Below are positions 1 through 10,870 of a DNA stretch of 64,000 nt, piece by piece; positions within the stretch are counted from its first letter, which is position 1, and the number at the start of each line of letters is the position of its first letter. Under the pieces are notes generated by a model. The model was not told the DNA's origin, did no database searches, and was given only the letters and a program-made list of their open reading frames with translations. The position numbers and the translations under genes were made by a program. The DNA is taken from assembly GCA_029862165.1 (NCBI GenBank), contig JAOTXU010000003.1, positions 62,001 to 126,000 on the forward strand. The letters run 5' to 3'. This stretch comes from Gammaproteobacteria bacterium. GTDB taxonomy: Bacteria; Pseudomonadota; Gammaproteobacteria; Steroidobacterales; JABDKV01.

Positions 1-3000
1 CTACAAAATCAGGGATACCGTCGTTGTCGGCATCGGGGTCGAGGAAATTCGCAACGCCGTCACCGTCAGTGTCCGCCGGAGTCAGGCTGTCGTCGACACC
101 GTCTGCATTGACGTCCGCACCACCGGTCACGTCGACATCGTACGCATCGTCGATACCGTCGTTGTCGCTATCGGTACCGATTGCCAGATCATCTTCCAGT
201 GTGTCGGGCAGTCCGTCATCGTCGCTGTCCGGATCGAGGAAGTCCGCAACACCGTCATTATCGGTGTCCCCAGCGCCCTCGACCGAGTCGGGGATACCGT
301 CGTTGTCGGAATCAGACTCCAGATAGTCGGCGCGTCCATCGCCATCGCTGTCGGCGGGGTGCAACGGATCGGCCCCGGCTTCGATCGCGTCCAAAATACC
401 GTCGTTGTCCGAATCGGTATCGAGTGCATCGAGTATGCCGTCGCCATCGCTGTCAACATTCTCCAACGGATCGGGAATGCCGTCACCATCGCTGTCCGGA
501 TTGTTCGGATCGGTACCATTGGCCAGTTCTTCACCATTGGTGAGACCGTCACCGTCGCTGTCGCAGACCGCGGCCATATTGTCGGGCACACACGGGTTGG
601 TATCTGCGGGAACGTCCGGTTCGACCGGAACCGATGTTGTCGGCGTGCCGAAATCTGCTGCACCATCATTGTCGGTGTCCAGACACGCCGGACTCGGGAA
701 GTTCGGGCTGCACGGGTCCGCCGGATCCGGGTCGTTACCGTCGCTCAGACCATCGCCGTCGCTGTCGATCAGGTCATCCGCCCCATTACCAGCCGTGGGG
801 TTGGTAAAGTCGTTGAGTACTTCGGCGCCGTCGAGAGCACCGCCGTCGTCAGTGTCGGTATCCAGCGGATCGGTAGATCCAATACCGCTCAACACACCGC
901 TACCGTCAGTTTCGTTGCCGTCGCTCAGGCCATCGCTATCGCTGTCGGGATTAACCGGATCGGTTTCGCCGGAACCGCTCGTCCCGGTGCCGCCGATGAC
1001 AACCGTCCCAGTCGAACCATCGCCATTGGCGTCCTCGACACCGTCCTGCAGACTGTCGTTGTCTGAGTCAGGGTCGGTTGGATCGGTCACGCTGCCCGGA
1101 TCGGTGTCGGCCGTAAACGCCGGCGAGCTCACATCGGTGCCGTTAAACGCCGTACCGTTGCCATCGCTGGTGCCGCCCGGTACCGGCGCTGTCACACCGG
1201 ACTCCAGACCATCGCTCAAACCGTCGCCGTCGGTATCTACCGTCAACGGATCGGTTTCGTCGCCACTATTGGGAACGCCGTCGGCGCCGAGTAGTTCGGG
1301 GCCGTCACTCAAACCGTCGTCGTCGGAATCTGCGTCGAGGGGATCGGTATCGCCGAGATTCAGAAACGCGTCGTTACCCAGTTCATCGCCGTCATCGATG
1401 CCGTCATTGTCGGTATCGGCATCGTTGGGATCGGTGCCAAGCACCGATTCCTGTGCATTGCTCAGGCCATCGGCATCCGGGTCAGCCGCAGCGTCGTCCG
1501 TGCCGTTACCGGCTACCGGATTGGTGCCATCGGCCAGAACTTCGGTGCCATCTTCCGTACCGCCATCGTCGGTATCGGTATCCAGTGCGTCAGTCGCGCC
1601 AAACGTCGCCAACGGTCCGGTGCCGTTTACTTCGTCGCCGTCGGCGAGGCCGTCGCCATCGGTATCCACATTATTCGGATCCGTCTCACCTGAACCGTTG
1701 GTGGCGGTGCTGCCGATAGTATTGATGACGGCGCCATCGCCATTGGCATCTTCTATACCGTCGGCAAGACCGTCGTTGTCCGAATCCGGATCGGTGGGAT
1801 CTGTCGTAGTCGCCGGGTCCGCGTCAACCACGAAGCTGCCGGCCCCGATATCGGTACCGGTGTAGGCCGTGCCATTACCATCACTAAAGCCAAACGGTAC
1901 GGCAATTGTCACTCCCGTTTCGGTGCCGTCGAGCACATTGTCATTGTCACTGTCGTCGACCAATGGATCGGTCTCATCGCCGTTGTTGGGGATGCCATCC
2001 TGACCCAGCGCCTCTGCACCGTCAGTCAGGCCATCGTCATCGCTGTCGGCATCGAGCGGATTCGTGTCGCCGGCGTCGAGTGTGCCGTCATTGGCAATTT
2101 CAGTGCCATCATCAATTCCGTCGTTGTCGGTGTCCGCATCGTTCGGATCTGTACCTAATACCGCTTCCTGGGCGTTGCTTAAGCCATCGCTGTCCGGATC
2201 GGCCGCGGCGTCGTCTGCACCGTTGCCAAAAACCGGGTTCGTGCCATCTGCAAGAATTTCGGTTCCATCCTGAGTGCCGCCGTCGTCAGTGTCGGCATCC
2301 AGCGGGTCGGTGGCGCCGATTCCACTGAGCGGCCCGGTGACGTTCACTTCATCGCCGTCGCTTAACCCGTCACTGTCGGTATCGCTCAGGTTGGGATCGG
2401 ATTCACCGGTGCCGGATGTGGCGCTGTCGCCGATCGTATTTATCGTCTGACCGTCAGCATTCAGATCCTCCGCGCCATCGGGTAATCCATCCGCATCCGA
2501 GTCAGGTTCGGTTGGATCAGTGGTGCTGCCAGGGTCGGCGTCGCCCACAAATCCGGGTGGCGTTCCGGCGTACGGGATACCCGCGGCATCACTGACACCG
2601 GGATCCACGCCATCGGTGGAAACACCGGCTTCAACCCCATCGCTGATGCCATCGCTATCGGTGTCGGCGTCCAATGGATCGGTCGCACTGTAGATTGCCA
2701 ACGGACCGGTGCCGTTCACTTCCTCGCCATCAGATAGTCCGTCATCGTCGGTATCTGCATCGAGCGGATCGGTTTCGCCGGCATCGACTACGCCGTCGGG
2801 TCCGGCTTCCTCACCATCGGTCAGACCGTCGTTGTCTGTGTCCGGATCGTTGGGGTCAGTGCCCAGTACCGCTTCCACAGGGTCGGAAATCCCGTCACTG
2901 TCTGAATCGACCGCATCGTCGAGTTCGTTGCCCGCAGTCGGGTTGGTGCCGTCGGTCAGGACTTCAGCACCGTCTTGTGCACCACCATCGTCGGTGTCGG

Positions 3001-6000
3001 TATCGAGCGGATCGGTCGACCCGAATAGCGCCAGCGGACCGGCGCCATTTACTTCGTCACCGTCACTGAGTCCGTCGGCGTCAGTATCGGGGTCAGCCGG
3101 ATCGGTCTCGCCGCTGCCCGGCGCACCACCGGTGCCGCCTATCATGTTCAGCGTCTGACCGTCCTGATTACCGTCCTCAACACCATCTTGTAAACCGTCG
3201 CCGTCCGTATCGACGTTTAACGGATCGGTTGTTGATGCCGGGTCGGCATCGCCCACGAAAGATGGATCGGTACCCTGGATCGGGCCGACACCATCCGGAT
3301 CGGCCAGACCGGCGGCGACACCGCTTTCCACACCGTCGTCTATTCCATCGGCATCGGTGTCGGCATTGATCGGGTCGGTCTCGCCGGGATCGACACTGCC
3401 GTTGGCGTTGACGTCTTCAACACCGTCGGACAAGCCGTCGTCGTCGGTGTCGATATCCAGTGGATCGGTATCGCCCGGATCCACGCTGCCATCGCCACCA
3501 ATCTCGACACCATCACCAAGGCCGTCCGCATCGGTGTCGGGGTCGTTCGGATTAGTACCTAACGCAATCTCAACCGAGTCGATAAGGCCATCGCCATCGG
3601 AATCCGTAGTGCAGCCAGGAGCCAGTATCGAGGGAATACACGGATCGGTGTTGGCCGGGTCGGCCTGATCGTCGAAACCATCGCCATCCGTATCGGTGAT
3701 TGAAGATTCCTGGTAATCCGGTGTGCCGTCGCCATCGGTATCGGTGAACTCACCTTCGACACTGTCGGGGGTACCGTCACCATCGGTATCGGTTGTGCAG
3801 CCGGGAGCAAACTGACTCGGGATACACGGATCGGTGTTGGCCGGGTCGGCCTGATCGTCGAAACCATCGCCGTCGGTATCGGTAATCGAAGATTCCTGGT
3901 AATCGGGTGTGCCGTCCCCATCGGTATCGGTGAACTCACCTTCAACACTGTCGGGGGTACCGTCACCATCGGTATCGGTCGTGCAGCCGGGAGCAAACTG
4001 ACTCGGGATACACGGATCGGTGTTGGCTGGATCATCCTGATCGTTAACACCGTCGCCGTCGGCATCGGTGATCGAAGATTCCTGGTAATCCGGTGTGCCG
4101 TCCCCATCGGTATCGGTGAACTCACCTTCAACACTGTCGGGGGTACCGTCACCATCGGTATCGGTCGTGCAGCCGGGAGCAAACTGACTCGGGATACACG
4201 GATCGGTGTTGGCCGGGTCGTCCTGATCGTTAACACCGTCGCCGTCGGTATCGGTGATCGAAGATTCCTGGTAATCGGGTGTGCCGTCGCCATCGGTATC
4301 GGTTAACGCACCTTCGACACTGTCGGGGGTACCGTCGCCATCGGTATCGATGGTGCAACCGGTGCCGAACTGACTCGGGATACACGGATCGGTGTTGGCC
4401 GGGTCGGCCTGATCGTTGACACCGTCGCCGTCAGTATCGGTAATCGAAGATTCAAGATAATCCGGTGTGCCATCCGCGTCGGCATCATTGGAGACATTGC
4501 CTTCGCCTGAGGTCAGCGCACCGTCATTATCATCGTCCGTATCGCGCCAATCGCGGTCGTCAGCGGCATCACTATTTTGCAGCGGACTGTTGGTGCTCGT
4601 TGGGTTTGTGGCCGACGGACCCACCTCCGTATCGAAGTTGTCATTGAGACCGTCGCCATCGGCGTCGGCAAAGGCCGGGGCCGGATCGACGTCAGCGACG
4701 CCGTCACTGTTTGCGTCGTGCCCTTCAATCAGGTCGCCGACGCCGTCGTTATCTGAATCGGTATCGAGATAGTCCGGTTGATCGAGTGTATCGGTATTGA
4801 CGATGATAATAGCTGCGCCACCGTTATCTGAATCGTAGCGATCGTCCAGACCATCACCGTCCAAATCGCTGCCCAGCGGTGCCAGGTAGCTACCCTCGGC
4901 TTGTGCTTCGACGTTGTCGACAATGCCATCGCCGTCCGAGTCGATATCGAGTGAATTGATGATGCCGTCACCGTCGGGATCGCCTGATCCTTCCGTAGCG
5001 TCCGGGATGCCATCATTGTCGTCATCCGGATCGATGCCATCGAGTATGCCGTCACCGTCGGTATCTACCGGCGGTGGGCCGACGCTGACCGTCGCGACAG
5101 CCGGCACGTCATCGGCCGGGTCCACCGTGGTGTCGATTTGCTGTAATCCCACATTGCCGAACGCACTATTGTCGTAGGCGGCATTCGGCGTCGTCGTATA
5201 GACCACATCATAGGTGAAGTCCACTGACCCCAAAGCAGGCACGGAAAACGGGCCGAGCCAGATTAATTCCTGCCCGTTTATAGTCAGGTTGCTGTCTGCA
5301 TAGCCGCTACCTCCAAACGTCGCCGACGCGGCGACATAGGACACCGAACCAGCCCCTGGTGTCGGCAAGGTATCGACCAGATTTCGCAAACTCGCGCTGG
5401 TGGCCCCGGCGTTTGCCATCGTTACCGTGTAGGTAACGGTGCCTCCACCTGCGGGGAGTGTCGTCGGACTCGCAGTTTTGGTCAACGTTAAATTGTTTAC
5501 CACTGGCAAAATAGGGGGAAAAGATGTGGCATCAATGTTGCCGGTGTGCTTGATCTGTGTACCGCTGCTGATGTAGTTGACCGGAACCACTGCGCTCGGT
5601 GTAAATGTGGGCCCCGTCACAACAAATGTGTAAGTGGAGGTGTAGTCAGTATTTGGGCTTAATAGTCCTGATATAAACAATGTGTCAGTGGCACTGATCG
5701 TATTACCGCCAGTCATTTCGATGCTTGTAGTGACGAGCTGCAGACTGTCTGCCGGCCAGTCCGCTAGGACGGCCGGAGTACCGGCGAATACACTACCTGC
5801 GGCTGAGCCGATCGTCCCGGTTGCACCGGTGATCGTGATGGTCATGACACCGCCAAGTTCCGGCGGGTTCGGACCCACAACGGTAGTCACGACTTTGTTG
5901 GCATTTGCACCAATGGTCGTGTCGGCGTCCAGCGAAAACTGAACCGCGAGACCATTCTGCACACCGCTGCCGTCGCCGGCACCACCCGGCGCAGTTGGTG

Positions 6001-6421
6001 CGGCCGTCAACTGCGTACCGCTGCCGCCCAAAGCGGCTGGCACGCCGTCATAGACCGCAACATCGTGGGTTTCGCCCGTGGTTATTCCGGTTGCTTTCAG
6101 ATAAATGAATGCATAAGCAATTTGTCCGTTCGCCAGTGCACCCAACGACACATAGCCATTCTCGTTATCGCCATTGCTGATAATCGTGCCGGAAAAGTTC
6201 TCGGTGCCGACCCACAAATCATCAATGTCGGCACCGCTGTTGTTTGCTATCTCATAGCCAGCGTACATGCCCTCGAAGCCTTCGCCGGTATCAACATAGA
6301 TTACTGGGGATGAGACCCGATCGACATCAACAGCCGCCAAACTTGCTTCCGCTGCCAACAGAGTGAATATCGTGAGGCAAAATGCTCCAGCGAGCGATTT
6401 GGCGCTATGCAACCTAGACAT
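1..6421 (-). CDS. Giant secreted thrombospondin type-3 repeat protein (3' end outside window)
   Basis: One reading frame runs without a stop from an ATG at 6421 through position 1, so at least 2140 residues are encoded and the C-terminus lies outside the window. The first ~30 residues form a signal peptide (hydrophobic core [19 protein letters not shown]). Residues ~300-410 resemble a DUF11-type beta-sandwich ([12 protein letters not shown]...). After a proline hinge (VGPPPV, ~448), everything to the window edge is Asp-rich repeats of the form DTDGDGxPD / DSDGDGIxD, the calcium-binding thrombospondin type-3 pattern. Such proteins are exported and rigidified by calcium; an adhesin, matrix or surface-layer role is inferred. 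It lies downstream of a flippase and a riboswitch-controlled lipoprotein on the same strand, with a 320-bp gap. All other long frames here are low-complexity shadows of the repeats. No export or anchoring domain is visible because the C-terminus is missing. Confidence 0.9.
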   Translation of the reverse strand, partial: MSRLHSAKSLAGAFCLTIFTLLAAEASLAAVDVDRVSSPVIYVDTGEGFEGMYAGYEIANNSGADIDDLWVGTENFSGTIISNGDNENGYVSLGALANGQIAYAFIYLKATGITTGETHDVAVYDGVPAALGGSGTQLTAAPTAPGGAGDGSGVQNGLAVQFSLDADTTIGANANKVVTTVVGPNPPELGGVMTITITGATGTIGSAAGSVFAGTPAVLADWPADSLQLVTTSIEMTGGNTISATDTLFISGLLSPNTDYTSTYTFVVTGPTFTPSAVVPVNYISSGTQIKHTGNIDATSFPPILPVVNNLTLTKTASPTTLPAGGGTVTYTVTMANAGATSASLRNLVDTLPTPGAGSVSYVAASATFGGSGYADSNLTINGQELIWLGPFSVPALGSVDFTYDVVYTTTPNAAYDNSAFGNVGLQQIDTTVDPADDVPAVATVSVGPPPVDTDGDGILDGIDPDDDNDGIPDATEGSGDPDGDGIINSLDIDSDGDGIVDNVEAQAEGSYLAPLGSDLDGDGLDDRYDSDNGGAAIIIVNTDTLDQPDYLDTDSDNDGVGDLIEGHDANSDGVADVDPAPAFADADGDGLNDNFDTEVGPSATNPTSTNSPLQNSDAADDRDWRDTDDDNDGALTSGEGNVSNDADADGTPDYLESSITDTDGDGVNDQADPANTDPCIPSQFGTGCTIDTDGDGTPDSVEGALTDTDGDGTPDYQESSITDTDGDGVNDQDDPANTDPCIPSQFAPGCTTDTDGDGTPDSVEGEFTDTDGDGTPDYQESSITDADGDGVNDQDDPANTDPCIPSQFAPGCTTDTDGDGTPDSVEGEFTDTDGDGTPDYQESSITDTDGDGFDDQADPANTDPCIPSQFAPGCTTDTDGDGTPDSVEGEFTDTDGDGTPDYQESSITDTDGDGFDDQADPANTDPCIPSILAPGCTTDSDGDGLIDSVEIALGTNPNDPDTDADGLGDGVEIGGDGSVDPGDTDPLDIDTDDDGLSDGVEDVNANGSVDPGETDPINADTDADGIDDGVESGVAAGLADPDGVGPIQGTDPSFVGDADPASTTDPLNVDTDGDGLQDGVEDGNQDGQTLNMIGGTGGAPGSGETDPADPDTDADGLSDGDEVNGAGPLALFGSTDPLDTDTDDGGAQDGAEVLTDGTNPTAGNELDDAVDSDSDGISDPVEAVLGTDPNDPDTDNDGLTDGEEAGPDGVVDAGETDPLDADTDDDGLSDGEEVNGTGPLAIYSATDPLDADTDSDGISDGVEAGVSTDGVDPGVSDAAGIPYAGTPPGFVGDADPGSTTDPTEPDSDADGLPDGAEDLNADGQTINTIGDSATSGTGESDPNLSDTDSDGLSDGDEVNVTGPLSGIGATDPLDADTDDGGTQDGTEILADGTNPVFGNGADDAAADPDSDGLSNAQEAVLGTDPNDADTDNDGIDDGTEIANDGTLDAGDTNPLDADSDDDGLTDGAEALGQDGIPNNGDETDPLVDDSDNDNVLDGTETGVTIAVPFGFSDGNGTAYTGTDIGAGSFVVDADPATTTDPTDPDSDNDGLADGIEDANGDGAVINTIGSTATNGSGETDPNNVDTDGDGLADGDEVNGTGPLATFGATDALDTDTDDGGTEDGTEVLADGTNPVAGNGTDDAAADPDADGLSNAQESVLGTDPNDADTDNDGIDDGDELGNDAFLNLGDTDPLDADSDDDGLSDGPELLGADGVPNSGDETDPLTVDTDGDGLSDGLESGVTAPVPGGTSDGNGTAFNGTDVSSPAFTADTDPGSVTDPTDPDSDNDSLQDGVEDANGDGSTGTVVIGGTGTSGSGETDPVNPDSDSDGLSDGNETDGSGVLSGIGSTDPLDTDTDDGGALDGAEVLNDFTNPTAGNGADDLIDSDGDGLSDGNDPDPADPCSPNFPSPACLDTDNDGAADFGTPTTSVPVEPDVPADTNPCVPDNMAAVCDSDGDGLTNGEELANGTDPNNPDSDGDGIPDPLENVDSDGDGILDALDTDSDNDGILDAIEAGADPLHPADSDGDGRADYLESDSDNDGIPDSVEGAGDTDNDGVADFLDPDSDDDGLPDTLEDDLAIGTDSDNDGIDDAYDVDVTGGADVNADGVDDSLTPADTDGDGVANFLDPDADNDGIPDFV
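801..3608 (-). repeat. Higher-order repeat of ~235-240 codons, four copies
   Basis: Inside the thrombospondin type-3 gene, a recognisable block (plus-strand landmark ttggtgcc...tcggtgccatc) recurs at 801, 1521, 2238 and 2943. The spacings are 720, 717 and 705 bp, all multiples of three. The copies are diverged but keep the same order of minor repeats, so large in-frame duplications built this part of the gene. The boundaries given are approximate. Confidence 0.7.
3609..4490 (-). repeat. 186-bp (62-codon) tandem repeat, about five copies
   Basis: The plus-strand landmark gtgcagccgggagc (variants gtgcagccaggagc and gtgcaaccggtgcc) starts at 3609, 3795, 3981, 4167 and 4353, exactly 186 bp apart each time. 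The inner copies are nearly identical; the outer two have diverged, and the last loses similarity near 4490. Each 62-residue unit holds three DTDGDG calcium-binding motifs and ends with a pair of cysteines ([12 protein letters not shown]), which could form one disulfide per unit. The near identity suggests recent expansion or homogenisation. Confidence 0.85.
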
Positions 6422-6741
6422 TGATTTTGATTCCCATTGTTGAAAGCAGTTTTTCGGGCCGCCATCGACGTCATTGACGCAAGCAATGAGCCCAACGGGT
6501 CGGAACCAGTACTGATCCCCATGCTGAACCGCGCTCGCGTATGGGTCGTCCATAACCGACCGTCTACCCGACTAATTCGGATAGAGCAGCATAGAGTGGG
6601 TACCCACTCCAAAGTTGTGACTTGCGTCGCAGATTATGCAAACACGGCTCGTGGATACCCTTAAACAAATGTGGCTGCAGAGGCGGCGTGTTCTGATTAC
6701 GTTGAATGGCCAGGAGCGCCAATACCGATCAGCGTGCTTTT
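6422..6741. other. 320-bp gap between flippase gene and giant repeat gene
   Basis: No credible gene is seen. The gap carries a perfect 16-bp palindrome (6594-6609) and, on the minus strand, the 5' region of the giant repeat gene with only a weak GGGA ribosome-binding site. A short minus-strand stretch (GCGACGCAAGTCAC) recalls the core of a cyclic-di-GMP-I aptamer, but the other conserved parts are absent. Confidence 0.6.
6594..6609. promoter_or_regulatory. Perfect 16-bp palindrome, possible operator
   Basis: The sequence gagtgggtacccactc is its own reverse complement. It lies about 175 bp upstream of the start of the giant repeat gene. Palindromes of this size often bind dimeric regulators, but no regulator gene is nearby and chance cannot be excluded. 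Confidence 0.35.
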
Positions 6742-8262
6742 TTACTTCCGAAAAACACCTATGAATTCGAAGTATTGTTTTGGAAAAAATATTCGTACAG
6801 ACGTCACATAGGCAGCAGCCCCGATTGCCACTGCCAAGAGGACAAGGGCCCAATTCTCGAGCACCGGGCCGGCGACGTGTGAGAAACCGAGAACCATAAG
6901 AAACATCAATGCGCCACATATTGTGGCCGGAAGCATTTTCATCAGCACATCTTTTGGCATTATTCCGAGAGCTTTTTTAGTCATCACCAGCCCGGCAATA
7001 AAGCCTGCAAATTGACCAATGCTCCATCCCACGGCGAGGCCCATTACTCCGAATGGCGCCATCAACACGAGGCTTGCCAGCATTAGCGGTGTCGACACGA
7101 TTGCCAGGCGCAGATCGACTTTCGCAAGACCAAGTCCGTGTAACATTGGCCCGAGCAAATGGAGAATACTAGATATCGTGGACGCCAGCGCGATGACCAC
7201 TGCAATTTCCGCAGCCGGCATCCATTTCGTTCCGAAAAGCAATTCGACCAACGGTGCCGACAAGGCGGCGATACCGAAAAACATCGGAAACGTAACCAGG
7301 GAAACCATGGAAACGGACTTCATAAAGTACCAGCGCACTTGTTGTTTGTCGTGTTGCACTTTCGAGTATGCTGGCATGCTTACTTGATGAAGCAACGGCA
7401 GAATTTTTGTCGCGGGCAATCTCGCCAGAAACAACCCTACGGCATATAGTCCGATAACTTCAGCCGAATAAAAACGGCCGCCGACCAACACATCCAATTG
7501 TAGGCAAAAGTGCCACGTAGTCGAAGAAGCCACCACGAACAAGCCGTACGAGAGTAGTTGGCGTATTTCATGTAAGGAGAATGATGGCCGCTTTGGCCAA
7601 TAGCAAAATACGTTTAAGAGAATTGTTTTGGTCGCCTCCAGAATTAACTGACCTAACACCAGCGCCCACACACCGTAACCGGCAAATGCAAGCCCTAGCA
7701 TTGCCGACGACCCGACAATGGTGCCCGCAGTAGTTGCAATGCTACGGCGTTTGTACTCGAGTCTTCTAGACAAAAGGGCTAGTGGGATCACTTGAAAAGG
7801 CTTGATAACAAACAATGCAATCAGTGCCCAGATGATCCATTTGATGTACGGTTCGCCGTAAAAATTGGCCAGAAACGGTGCGCTCAATGCAATTACAATT
7901 GCCAACACGCCATTGGCTAACAATAGGAAACCAAAAGTACTGCGAATAGTGGTTTCCGTGAGGTTCCGAGTTTGAACCAGGGATGTCGTCATGCCCGCTG
8001 CGCCAGCCACCAAGAGCACGCCGATTAGCGGCCCCGCTAGTGCTTTGAGCCCGTAGTCCGCGGGCGACAACAAGCGAATAACTATAAGAGTAATAACCCA
8101 AGAGTAGAGTTGTGCTACGGCACGCAGCCCGACCAGCCAGGATAGCCCGCTAACAACCCGCTTCTTTAGAGATTCTTCTGACTGCTTTTCGCTGACCATT
8201 TGCAAAGCACTCAGATGATTATTGCGGGAATTTTGTCGTGTGCATGCTGTTGAAATCGACAT
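6742..8262 (-). CDS. Wzx-type polysaccharide flippase (lipopolysaccharide biosynthesis protein)
   Basis: The 506-residue protein has about 12-14 hydrophobic segments and the opening typical of the oligosaccharide flippase / MATE-like export family (KKRVVSGLSWLVGLRAVAQLYSW, then a loop ending VIRLLSPADYGL). Family members flip lipid-linked oligosaccharides across the inner membrane in O-antigen, capsule or exopolysaccharide synthesis. An ATG at 8199 would give a 485-residue protein starting MVSEKQSEESLKK, close to the usual N-terminus, and may be the real start; neither site has a strong ribosome-binding sequence. The gene lies 190 bp after the 805-aa lipoprotein gene and 320 bp before the giant repeat gene, all on one strand. 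Glycosyltransferase and sulfotransferase genes lie close by on the other strand. The substrate is not predictable. Confidence 0.88.
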   Translation of the reverse strand: MSISTACTRQNSRNNHLSALQMVSEKQSEESLKKRVVSGLSWLVGLRAVAQLYSWVITLIVIRLLSPADYGLKALAGPLIGVLLVAGAAGMTTSLVQTRNLTETTIRSTFGFLLLANGVLAIVIALSAPFLANFYGEPYIKWIIWALIALFVIKPFQVIPLALLSRRLEYKRRSIATTAGTIVGSSAMLGLAFAGYGVWALVLGQLILEATKTILLNVFCYWPKRPSFSLHEIRQLLSYGLFVVASSTTWHFCLQLDVLVGGRFYSAEVIGLYAVGLFLARLPATKILPLLHQVSMPAYSKVQHDKQQVRWYFMKSVSMVSLVTFPMFFGIAALSAPLVELLFGTKWMPAAEIAVVIALASTISSILHLLGPMLHGLGLAKVDLRLAIVSTPLMLASLVLMAPFGVMGLAVGWSIGQFAGFIAGLVMTKKALGIMPKDVLMKMLPATICGALMFLMVLGFSHVAGPVLENWALVLLAVAIGAAAYVTSVRIFFPKQYFEFIGVFRK

Positions 8263-8452
8263 GCAGAGATTGCACCCGAGTTGATGCCATATCTGGATGC
8301 GACTTCCGTATCATACTTGATGGAAGCACACTGGTGATCGAAATTCTATCTCAAGAATGTTTAGGGGCAACCCGAAACCGTCATCCGGGCCAGTGACCAG
8401 CGTTGGGGAGATCGCCGGGGAGGAAAGCCTGCGGGAGTCGCTCTTGCCCTGA

Positions 8453-10870
8453 TCAGCGCGGTAGAATCGCGAACGCCGGATTCTTGTCAAATCCCGGCAC
8501 TCGTGGCGCGTTGAGCAATCGCTGCCAGGCAATCTGCGCGCCTTGGCGATCCCGCTCCAAAGCAGCAGCAATAACGGGTCGCAATGCCGCCGGGTAGCCT
8601 CCCGCATTTGCAGGGAACCCAGCAAACTCGCCAGCGCCGTCAAAGCCGGCTGCCGAGGCCATCGCGGACGAGCCACATTCGGCCTGGCTGATTGCTTCCC
8701 AGTTGTCCGAATAGGGACCGAGAAATTGCAAAGTCGGAATATAGGCATCGGCCATATTCGTGAACAGGTCACCCGTTTCTCCAGCACGCGCCAGGATGCG
8801 ATAGGTGGTTGCGAATTGCCAGCAGTAGGTGGAATTGCCCATGCGTTTCAATGCGAACTGAAGTTTCCAGTCGAGGATTGGCACGGCACGCTCGAAACCA
8901 AGATGTCTCGCGTAGTTCATGATCATCGTGAAGAAGTCGTCCATCCATGGCGAAATCTGGGAAGGGCCAGACCGCCGCAAAAGCGGACCGATCCACCCAA
9001 GCTCGTTCGCCTCGGGATTGTTCACATACTCTGTGATGTAGAAATCGAAATTGTTATCCAGCTGGGTCTGGAAATAAGATTTCATGGGATGGGCGTCCGG
9101 CGTGATGAAAACCGTCTGCAGTAATGTTCTCATGGACCAGGCCTGACCGCGCACTTGCTGCCAGCGGTATTCGGCCCGGCCAAAGCTACGAAGTTCCGGT
9201 GCAGTTCCGAAAGAGTTCCAGTTTGTCCAGAAGTGCAGTTCTTCCAGATAATAGTAGTCGCCCGTTAGCAGGTAGGGCACAAAGACCATCGAGGGCTGGT
9301 GTGCTGTGTCCGGGCTAAAACCTGTTTCACAGTCGACGCATTCCGGCAGCGGATTTGACGCAAAGTGGGCAACATTGGAATGCGTGGTTGCGCCGGGATA
9401 GTCTTCCAACGACAAAGGCAGACCTGTTGCGGAGTCACGAAAATGGATGGGCCAGTGCGCAGCAGCATCGGCAGTGCCGTAGGTAGCTTTGATCGCGCGA
9501 TTGTCCATCGTCAGTAAGTGGAGCGCTGTCCACGCCGGCAATAAGCCGATATCCGATCGACCGCCGGCCATCCACATGTTTTCAGCTGCAAGGCCCGCGC
9601 CCATGATGTTTTTTGCCGGAATGTTCGTGTGCTGCCCGACCTTGGTTTCCCAGCGTGATTCCAACTGCTCCAAAGCGCTCGGGTCGATAGCAATATTGCG
9701 ATCGAAATTTGGAATAGCACCCGTGGAAATGAGGTAGCCGACATCATGCCCCAGTGTCAGCCGGGGTTCGGCTCCCAGCCAGAATGTTTTGCGCCAGCGA
9801 GAATGATGATTATGCGGAATCTGCTCGGCCGGCATTACTGTGGCGCCTGCCGCGACGATCTCCGCGGTGTAGACGAGATTGCGTGCACCGGGAACGAAGG
9901 CAGCCGAATTCTCGACGATGACATCAATTCGCGCATCGCCGGTCTGGTGCACACGAAGCTGAAAGCGGGCCGTAAGTAACGGATGGGCGTTGTCGTTCGC
10001 GTCAAGAAAGGGCGATTGGTAATGTGCTTCGGTCACTACCGGGCCACGCAACCAGTAGGACGGTGCGCGCAGATCCATGCCATGCCGAAGGCTGGCTGTA
10101 TAAGTGTTCTCGCCGATCGTGATTGAAACGGTTGCGTCGCTATCTGATTGCAGGTCGCTGATCTCTACCGGAGCTAGCGGCTCGTACTCTGCACAAGACA
10201 TCAGTTCCAAAGAGAGTTGTTCACCACCTTGCAATGAGGGAATGACGCTGGTCAACACCGCATGCTTCAAGGAACCATCCGCATACCAACTTTTCGCATC
10301 GACCTGTATTGGCACTAAGGATCCATCTTCTAAACGACCGGATATGGTGTAGTTATCCGGCACATCACCTTTGGCAAACAATTGCCCGAAAGTTACCGGC
10401 ACGCTCAATGCCGTTTCGGAAATTGCTTCAACACTGTTGATGTCCAGAGTTGTGACCACCGGACCCTCGCCGGGCGGAAACGAAATGACCTGTTTCGACG
10501 TGTTTGCGCTCTGGCCGTCCGAGTCAGTAATTTTCAGGTTTACTGTATATTGGCCGGTCAGGTCCAGGACGATGGATGCGGAATCCCCATTTGGGGTCAC
10601 GTTGGGATTGCTCCCGGACGGCCCGCCTGTTACGGACCAATCGTAGGTCTCTGACCCGCCGTTGGGGGCAGTATTAACAACTGCGAGAAACGATTCGCCA
10701 TTAACCACGAAGTCCGGTGCGGAAAACGAAGCCTCGAGCGTCGCGTTCCCTGATTCGGATCCGCAACCCGCAAGAACGATCATTAGTAGAACCGACGCCA
10801 CGTTTTTGGCCACCATTAGTTTCGGCTGTGTGGCCATACTGTACAACATGTCGATCGTCTCCCATTCCAT
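8453..10870 (-). CDS. Large lipoprotein with PKD-like domain, possible carbohydrate-active protein
   Basis: A lipobox LAGC with Cys36 follows a hydrophobic stretch, so the mature protein should be lipid-anchored. ATG codons at residues 12 and 19 (10837, 10816) would give a more normal 17-24-residue signal. Residues ~45-130 look like a PKD/Ig-like beta-sandwich (ETYDWSVTGG, GQYTVNLKITDSDGQ). Residues ~145-400 are beta-rich and include WYADGSLKHAVLT, like the RIFT-barrel part of PcRGLX/YetA-type polysaccharide lyases. The C-terminal ~400 residues are rich in Trp and Tyr and mostly helical, compatible with an alpha/alpha toroid. A role in polysaccharide binding or cleavage is inferred from this architecture and the neighbouring polysaccharide genes. 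A cyclic-di-GMP riboswitch precedes it. The family assignment is tentative. Confidence 0.8.
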   Translation of the reverse strand: MEWETIDMLYSMATQPKLMVAKNVASVLLMIVLAGCGSESGNATLEASFSAPDFVVNGESFLAVVNTAPNGGSETYDWSVTGGPSGSNPNVTPNGDSASIVLDLTGQYTVNLKITDSDGQSANTSKQVISFPPGEGPVVTTLDINSVEAISETALSVPVTFGQLFAKGDVPDNYTISGRLEDGSLVPIQVDAKSWYADGSLKHAVLTSVIPSLQGGEQLSLELMSCAEYEPLAPVEISDLQSDSDATVSITIGENTYTASLRHGMDLRAPSYWLRGPVVTEAHYQSPFLDANDNAHPLLTARFQLRVHQTGDARIDVIVENSAAFVPGARNLVYTAEIVAAGATVMPAEQIPHNHHSRWRKTFWLGAEPRLTLGHDVGYLISTGAIPNFDRNIAIDPSALEQLESRWETKVGQHTNIPAKNIMGAGLAAENMWMAGGRSDIGLLPAWTALHLLTMDNRAIKATYGTADAAAHWPIHFRDSATGLPLSLEDYPGATTHSNVAHFASNPLPECVDCETGFSPDTAHQPSMVFVPYLLTGDYYYLEELHFWTNWNSFGTAPELRSFGRAEYRWQQVRGQAWSMRTLLQTVFITPDAHPMKSYFQTQLDNNFDFYITEYVNNPEANELGWIGPLLRRSGPSQISPWMDDFFTMIMNYARHLGFERAVPILDWKLQFALKRMGNSTYCWQFATTYRILARAGETGDLFTNMADAYIPTLQFLGPYSDNWEAISQAECGSSAMASAAGFDGAGEFAGFPANAGGYPAALRPVIAAALERDRQGAQIAWQRLLNAPRVPGFDKNPAFAILPR

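Noticed and set aside
24-1865. Long plus-strand open frames of up to 486 residues rich in Ser and Pro
   Set aside because: They are antisense to the DxDGDG repeat gene; the strict triplet pattern of the repeats keeps several frames free of stops. Their composition is low-complexity and no signal or domain is present.
801-4490. Regular repeats that might suggest a CRISPR-like or satellite array
   Set aside because: The repeats are 186 bp or ~700 bp, keep the coding frame and translate to calcium-binding motifs. There are no unique spacers of constant size.
6600-6680. Possible third cyclic-di-GMP riboswitch (GCGACGCAAGTCAC on the minus strand)
   Set aside because: Only one core segment is similar. 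The GGCAAA segment, the GAAA-capped stem and the CCGGnCTA segment are absent.
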